Made by a program: the position numbers and the translations under genes. This document shows, one piece after another, positions 59,115 to 64,000 of a DNA stretch of 64,000 nt. Each line of letters opens with the position of its first letter. The first letter of the stretch is position 1. Source of the stretch: Rhopalosiphum padi (taxonomy: Eukaryota > Arthropoda > Insecta > Hemiptera > Aphididae); NCBI RefSeq assembly GCF_020882245.1, contig NC_083597.1:79772152-79836151 (forward strand), in the 5' to 3' direction. The notes beneath the pieces are model-generated. The model saw only the letters and a program-made list of their open reading frames with translations, did no database searches and was not told the DNA's origin.

Positions 59115-60147
59115 ATATATATTTCAAATCTATTAAAAAGTTTAGTTGGAAATAATATCGGTTGATACCACAATAGTTATTAACCGAAACGTTCATTTTT
59201 TTTTATCCCGACGAACCAAAATAAGAACCGAAACTTATGAGAAACATATTATCAAGGTCGTACGTTGTCTTCGATTTAAAATCTACTCGTTATTATAAGA
59301 TTTACTGTCGTAGAGTGTAGCCTCATAAACTCTCGCGGTTTGCTATTATAACATAACGTGTATCGGTTGCTGTTGTTCTCGTTACAGATAAAATATTAGC
59401 ATCGGTACTGGTATAATATATAATATTATTTCTAACGTAATATTATTATATCGATAGTTTTGCAAAGTTTTTAATTAAAACAATATTAACGACGTACAAG
59501 TCGTAAACACATGAATATAATATTCACATATCGTAAATTCGTAAGATATGCATAAAACCATTTGTGCGAGGCCCGTTACTATATACACATTATATAAAAC
59601 GTGGTTTAGAATAATTGATAAGTATTCGTGTTAACGGCATCGAGAGGGGGGAACGCGAGAATAATAATTCAAGAAAAGCCCTCGTCGTCGTCGTCGTAGT
59701 CACCGCCAGCGCCGCACCCCGCGCAAAAACATCGCTTCAGGTCCGTTTGTTATAATAATATTATTATTAAAATATATGAAGCGTCGACTGCAGCGTTTTC
59801 GCATTTCTATCGATATCAAGTTGGCACCTATATACATTATATATATATATAAACACAACATATCACCTGATACACATATTATTAGTATACATATTGCACG
59901 GTGCAGCTGATTTTATGGTTGTGTATTATTATATGGTTATTATTATTGTGTAGAACTACAATTTTCTCGACTTCCTCGAAGGGGCTTTCTCCGTCTATCG
60001 GTATATAATATGTTTCCGAGGCGTCGGCGGAGGGTGGAGTTTAATTTAATTTCACGTGACTTATGGACCGATCGTTGGTGGCCGAATGTATACAGGGTGG
60101 GGAGGTGTAGTACGTATTATATTGTATATATACGTATATACAGGATT

Positions 60148-60164
60148 AATGGTTAATAACCATT
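60148..60164. repeat. 17-bp palindrome AATGGTTA-A-TAACCATT
   Basis: Perfect 8-bp arms around a single A, at the edge of a CpG-rich block. Dyads like GGTTAATAACC resemble sites for HNF1-like or POU homeodomain dimers. Confidence 0.7.
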
Positions 60165-60507
60165 CGAGGAGTGGTGAGCGGGGGGTGGGGGACGACAAGA
60201 AAAATCAGACGCAATTCCGTTTGCCGCTGACGTGAATGGATCGACCGTGACAATTTAAAGACGCGCGGTCGTGTCGCCGCCACTGTTGTTTTTGCTAGAA
60301 TTGTCTGCTTAACGCTAGAGAAAGGGTTGCGGTGTCTATGTGTGTGTGCGAGCGTGATCGTCCAAAGATTGATCGGACCCTATCATTCAATTCTGGTGAA
60401 TTATCGTCGTCACGTGTGTGCGTGTGTTAGCTTCAGCGGCAGCCGAGAATAAATGATGTACGAGGTGAAAACAACGTCGTTCCGCAACAATGATACAATA
60501 TTTTAGC

Positions 60508-60540
60508 AATAATAATAATAATAATAATAATAACAACAAC
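60508..60540. repeat. Compound (AAT)n-(AAC)n microsatellite
   Basis: AAT units followed by AAC units. Confidence 0.93.
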
Positions 60541-61655
60541 ATGGAATTACCAAAGTACAATTTTAACAGGTGAACTATATAAGTGCAGTATCTATAATAA
60601 TATAATATAGTTAGGATATTAGGGATATACTATAAACCACTTTGTGAGTTATGCATTACGCTATTATATTATATTACTATTATACAGATGTATTTTTGTA
60701 TTGTATTTTATCTTATTAGTTTAATAAGTTAGAACTTTTTAAAATAATTATTTAATTATGCCATGTGAAAAAATACCTGGGTCAATATGTCATTATTTTT
60801 TAATGAAAACCAATGATTGAGTAATATGGTATTAACAAACAAATTATAACTAGATAGGTAACTATCTAAAAAAAATATTTATTTATAAGTCAATCTAAAA
60901 ATATTTATTTTTAAAATGTTTACAATCTGAAAAACATTTTGAATAAACAAAAGTTGTGGACGTTGGATATAAAATACAACTAGGAAAATTTTTGAACCAC
61001 GATTTCTCTCCCCCCCCACCATCCAACCATCGGTGAGCGATAAAACCAGCCGTTGACGCCAAACAGGGCGCATTAGGTCCCAGTTGTGGAGTTATACGAA
61101 TATGGCTTTTATTTGTTTTGAGAAAGCTGTTTCGAGTGGTGTGACTCTGCTTCAGTCTGCGGTTAAAATGTTCTGGGGCGTATATTATAGATGTCTGTTA
61201 TCGGACGATACACACTGCACACGTCCATATACTTCACGTATTATGACGTGTGCGGTTAGACAATAGCTAGACGACAATCCGTGCGTTGGGCTAAAATGCT
61301 AAATAATATAATACTATTATACTAGTGACATTTCGTCTCCGTGACGCACATCGTAACAATAACAGTATACTATTATTATAATATCGTATTATGCCGAAAT
61401 GATCGGTTGACTTTTCGAATTTCAAACGGCGTTACAAAATATGATTGCAATATTATTACGTTTTCCTCCGATATAATACTTTCCAGATATCATTATTATT
61501 TTATACAAATTTATTATATTTTTAATTTGGTATGGTGTTATAATCCAATAATTTTAAACCTTTATAGAGTTAACTATATAAATTAACTCATGTTAAAAAT
61601 ACCAATTTTTTGTGACACATAAACATATTTTTCTTGTCTACGTGTTCTTGTATAG

Positions 61656-61858
61656 GCCAAAATATATTATTTATTGATGAATCTGTACGACCTTCCAGAG
61701 GTTTAAAATCAGTGTCCACTGATATAATTATGTATACCGCGCAAAAGCAATACTTTTTTTTACGAACATTGTACGCGAGTTATCTTATTCATATCAATAA
61801 GTCTTTCGAGCATTTCGACACGAAATCAACGCCGAGTTCAAACTCGGTTGTAGTGTGA
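61656..61858 (+). CDS. Candidate terminal exon, 66 codons
   Basis: An acceptor with a T-rich tract (TTTTTCTTGTCTACGTGTTCTTGTATAG; AG at 61654-61655) is followed by two bases of a split codon (phase 1). An open frame runs to TGA at 61856-61858. It encodes QNILFIDESVRPSRGLKSVS, then TDIIMYTAQKQYFFLRTLYA, and a Ser/Thr-rich end (KSTPSSNSVVV). The sequence is less AT-driven than its neighbours, with no repeat. AATAAA occurs near 62054. Not recognised. The frame was also open upstream to 61634 without an ATG, as expected of a non-initial exon. Confidence 0.3.
61832..61847. repeat. Small perfect dyad CCGAGTT-CA-AACTCGG
   Basis: Seven-bp GC-containing arms around CA, inside the last codons of the candidate exon at 61656-61858. 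Confidence 0.7.
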
Positions 61859-61869
61859 CACTCATAAAC

Positions 61870-64000
61870 TCTAATCCCGTTTGGGTCGAAAACGAGCGTG
61901 CGTATACAAACAACACTGTGGGCACATTGTATAAATATAATTTAATGTGTGCAATGTAGGTACGATTTATATATGACTGTCCTCTTTCGGTGCAATGCGT
62001 GTAGTTTTAGTATTTCTTCCGGTTATTCTCGGATATTATATTGTGGTTTACCAAAATAAAAATTTAAATAGGTTCAGTGCGTGCGTGTAAAAAAAAAATA
62101 ATTAGGGTTGTATGTGTGTCTGTGTCGAAAATACTTATTACAGACAGAAGGAGGGCAAGTATGCTTTAAGTATTTTAATCTTCAAGATGTTTCAAATTAA
62201 ACGCTACCTAATAATCAAAGTGGTTTCGTTAAATAATTTATACGTTTATATTTTTAATAAAACATTTATGTTACCTACTGTAAATTCTGTATAAACGTTA
62301 ACAAATTAAAAGAAAAATAAATACTTAACCATATTATAATATATGTATACTTGAGTATTCTAGAACATTCTTTGATCATTAAAGTATAATTAATAATTTC
62401 ATCATACCACACTTAATTGTTTAAATCTTCAATATATATTTTTATACTTTTTAAAATTAATCAAAATATAATTTTCAGCGTATTTATTTAGAAATAAAAT
62501 GTAAATTATCAACTTATAAGATATGAAGTATTAACTTTAAAAAAGTAGTTTATCTAATAAGAAGATAACTACTCAAATGTAAAACTTGTTATTTGTACGA
62601 GATATTTAGGTTACACAATATCATGTTTATTAATTTCATTTTACAATTTATGAGTTAGAAGCATAGAATTTTCTAAAAAAATTATATATATTATGAGTCC
62701 AATAAAAGCAATACATATAGACTTTTTATTTTTGTTTCAATTAATCCTTGGCAACTGTGGCCATTGGGTGATTTTTAAAAAAATATATTTATTTATATTT
62801 ACATCAAACAGACTAAAAATGTAAATAATTGACCGATCATACTTAATATGTTTAAATTAAAAGTGAATTGTTGTGTTATATTTTTAATAAAATGAATTCC
62901 ATACTAAAATTTAATACTTATTTTCATCGGTTTATATTAAAAAATAATTTGCTGTAGAATATATATTTTTGATGTAGATTACTATTTAAATTTTTAATAC
63001 CTCTAAGAATAAAATATTTTAAAATGTCACATATTGCATTTTAAAAATTAAATGTAATTCTGTCTGTTTAAAATAAATGTCGATGTTATTATTTAAAATA
63101 AAAAGTGTAACTTGAAATAAATTCATCAACAATTATTAAATGATATAGTAACTTTCAGGCATTCAGGCAACTTATTATTATATAATATGGTACATTGTTA
63201 TTATTATACTCCTCGTGTAATGGTAGACATTTTTAAAAATAAGATAATTTATAAATAATTGATTAAAAATCAAAGTACTTAATTAATATCAATAAGCTAT
63301 ACATTTAAGTTAGATGATCCAACACATTCGATAGTAAAATAAAACCTGACATTCTGGCAAACAGCCAAAAGGCAATTAACATTTTTTTTCTCGTACTTAC
63401 GCTGCCTATGTAAAATTAAATTTAAAAAAATATTCACAAAAAGTTTTAAATGTATCATCAGACAATAACTGCCAAATATTTCACATTATGTTTTGTTTGA
63501 CTTCCATCAGTGAATTAATGACATGTGTATTATGATTAAAAAAAAAAAACAATTCATAAAATGTCTTCGCCCTTAACCCAATTTAGATTAACATTAAATT
63601 ATAATTGAAAAATTTTTTTACTATATACATTATACATACTATTTCATATTAAAAAGTGTTGAGAACAGAAAATGTGTTTTATTTTTAAAATACAGAATAA
63701 ATTAAAACCGTCTGCTGATTTAAACTTTTATTAAAATCGAATATAACAGTACCTCTATTTTCAACGAACCGTCTTCTGGCCATAGATATTTTAATTTGAA
63801 GACTTATTAATCATTATTATATTGAGTAATTATTTGTTGTTCTGCATACAATTAATTAATTTGGTGCATTTAACTTGTCTGTTTAAAAAATATTTAAGTG
63901 AATTTAACGTGTTATGAAAATCGAATAAACGACTTTCAATTTCTTGGGAACTAATACTCTGCAAATACCTAACCAAACTGGTTGTTTTTGGTTTTAACTA
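61870..64000. other. AT desert to the window end, no gene seen
   Basis: AT-rich sequence with short frames. A TTTTCAG acceptor near 62479 opens a frame of 15 codons only. Nothing else stands out. Confidence 0.55.

Larger units (their letters stand above)
58780..60500. other. Mixed region, repeats and motifs but no exon seen
   Basis: AT-rich to about 59.6 kb, then CpG-rich. It contains a 24-base TA-rich palindrome at 59091-59114, a GTC repeat near 59685, an E-box CACGTG at 60053-60058 and a 17-base palindrome at 60148-60164. Frames are short. Confidence 0.45.

Noticed and set aside
5320..60700. Many short ATA/TATAATATTATA palindromes across the deserts
   Set aside because: Self-complementary AT words are expected at this base composition. 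Only dyads with mixed-sequence arms or unusual length were reported.
61102..61266. 54-aa frame beginning MAFICFEKAV
   Set aside because: Short, with no splice or promoter support. ORFs of this size are very common by chance here.
1..64000. CRISPR array, phage, bacterial operon or integrated virus
   Set aside because: There are no regularly spaced direct repeats, no tightly packed ORFs, and no polymerase, capsid, integrase or transposase motif in any frame. The composition and microsatellites point to an animal genome.

Overview
The window reads as AT-rich eukaryotic nuclear DNA, most likely from an insect and probably an aphid. This is inferred from composition and style: long AT deserts full of ATA/TTA runs, the short motif TAGGTA/TACCTA recurring throughout, many (AC)n, (AT)n and (ATT)n microsatellites, and scattered CpG-rich islands with no sign of CpG loss. 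There are no bacterial operons, no Shine-Dalgarno-spaced genes, and no tRNA, rRNA, CRISPR or recognisable transposase. I recognise no protein family anywhere, so every gene symbol is empty.

Layout. Islands of mixed or high GC, a few hundred bases to about 2 kb long, alternate with AT deserts. The main islands lie near 0.7-3.5 kb, 8.6-10.0 kb, 11.4-14.0 kb, 16.3-18.9 kb, 19.6-20.8 kb, 22.9-23.8 kb, 25.3-25.8 kb, 32.1-34.3 kb, 38.6-39.1 kb, 45.6-47.3 kb, 50.3-50.5 kb, 52.5-52.9 kb, 55.2-56.8 kb, 58.0-58.8 kb and 59.6-61.1 kb. The largest deserts are about 5.1-8.5, 25.9-32.1, 34.3-38.6, 39.3-45.2, 47.3-50.3, 50.6-55.1 and 61.9-64.0 kb. The islands carry homeodomain-type ATTA cores, E-boxes and small dyads. 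This fits cis-regulatory DNA in the introns or flanks of a developmental gene, but that is inference; no homeobox or other diagnostic exon is present.

Coding content. No ORF is long enough to stand alone: the longest are 190 and 182 codons. Several short segments combine an open frame with plausible splice signals or a start codon. The best-supported is a two-exon minus-strand model at 57806-58408, with an ATG, a GTGAGT donor, a phase-matched acceptor 144 bp on, a stop and immediate AATAAA signals. Next are a possible first exon at 27682-27756 ending exactly at GTAAGT, and acceptor-led open frames at 12652, 21381, 21862, 33271, 44868 and 61656. In the islands both strands are often open, so a protein-like translation is weak evidence. 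All coding entries are therefore low-confidence candidates. Conservation in related genomes or RNA-seq would settle them.

I found no convincing new multi-gene system. The items most worth checking are the 57.8-58.4 kb gene model, the 27.7 kb exon, the 16-bp-arm hairpin at 50862-50897, and whether the CpG-rich islands are conserved as enhancers or as hidden exons.
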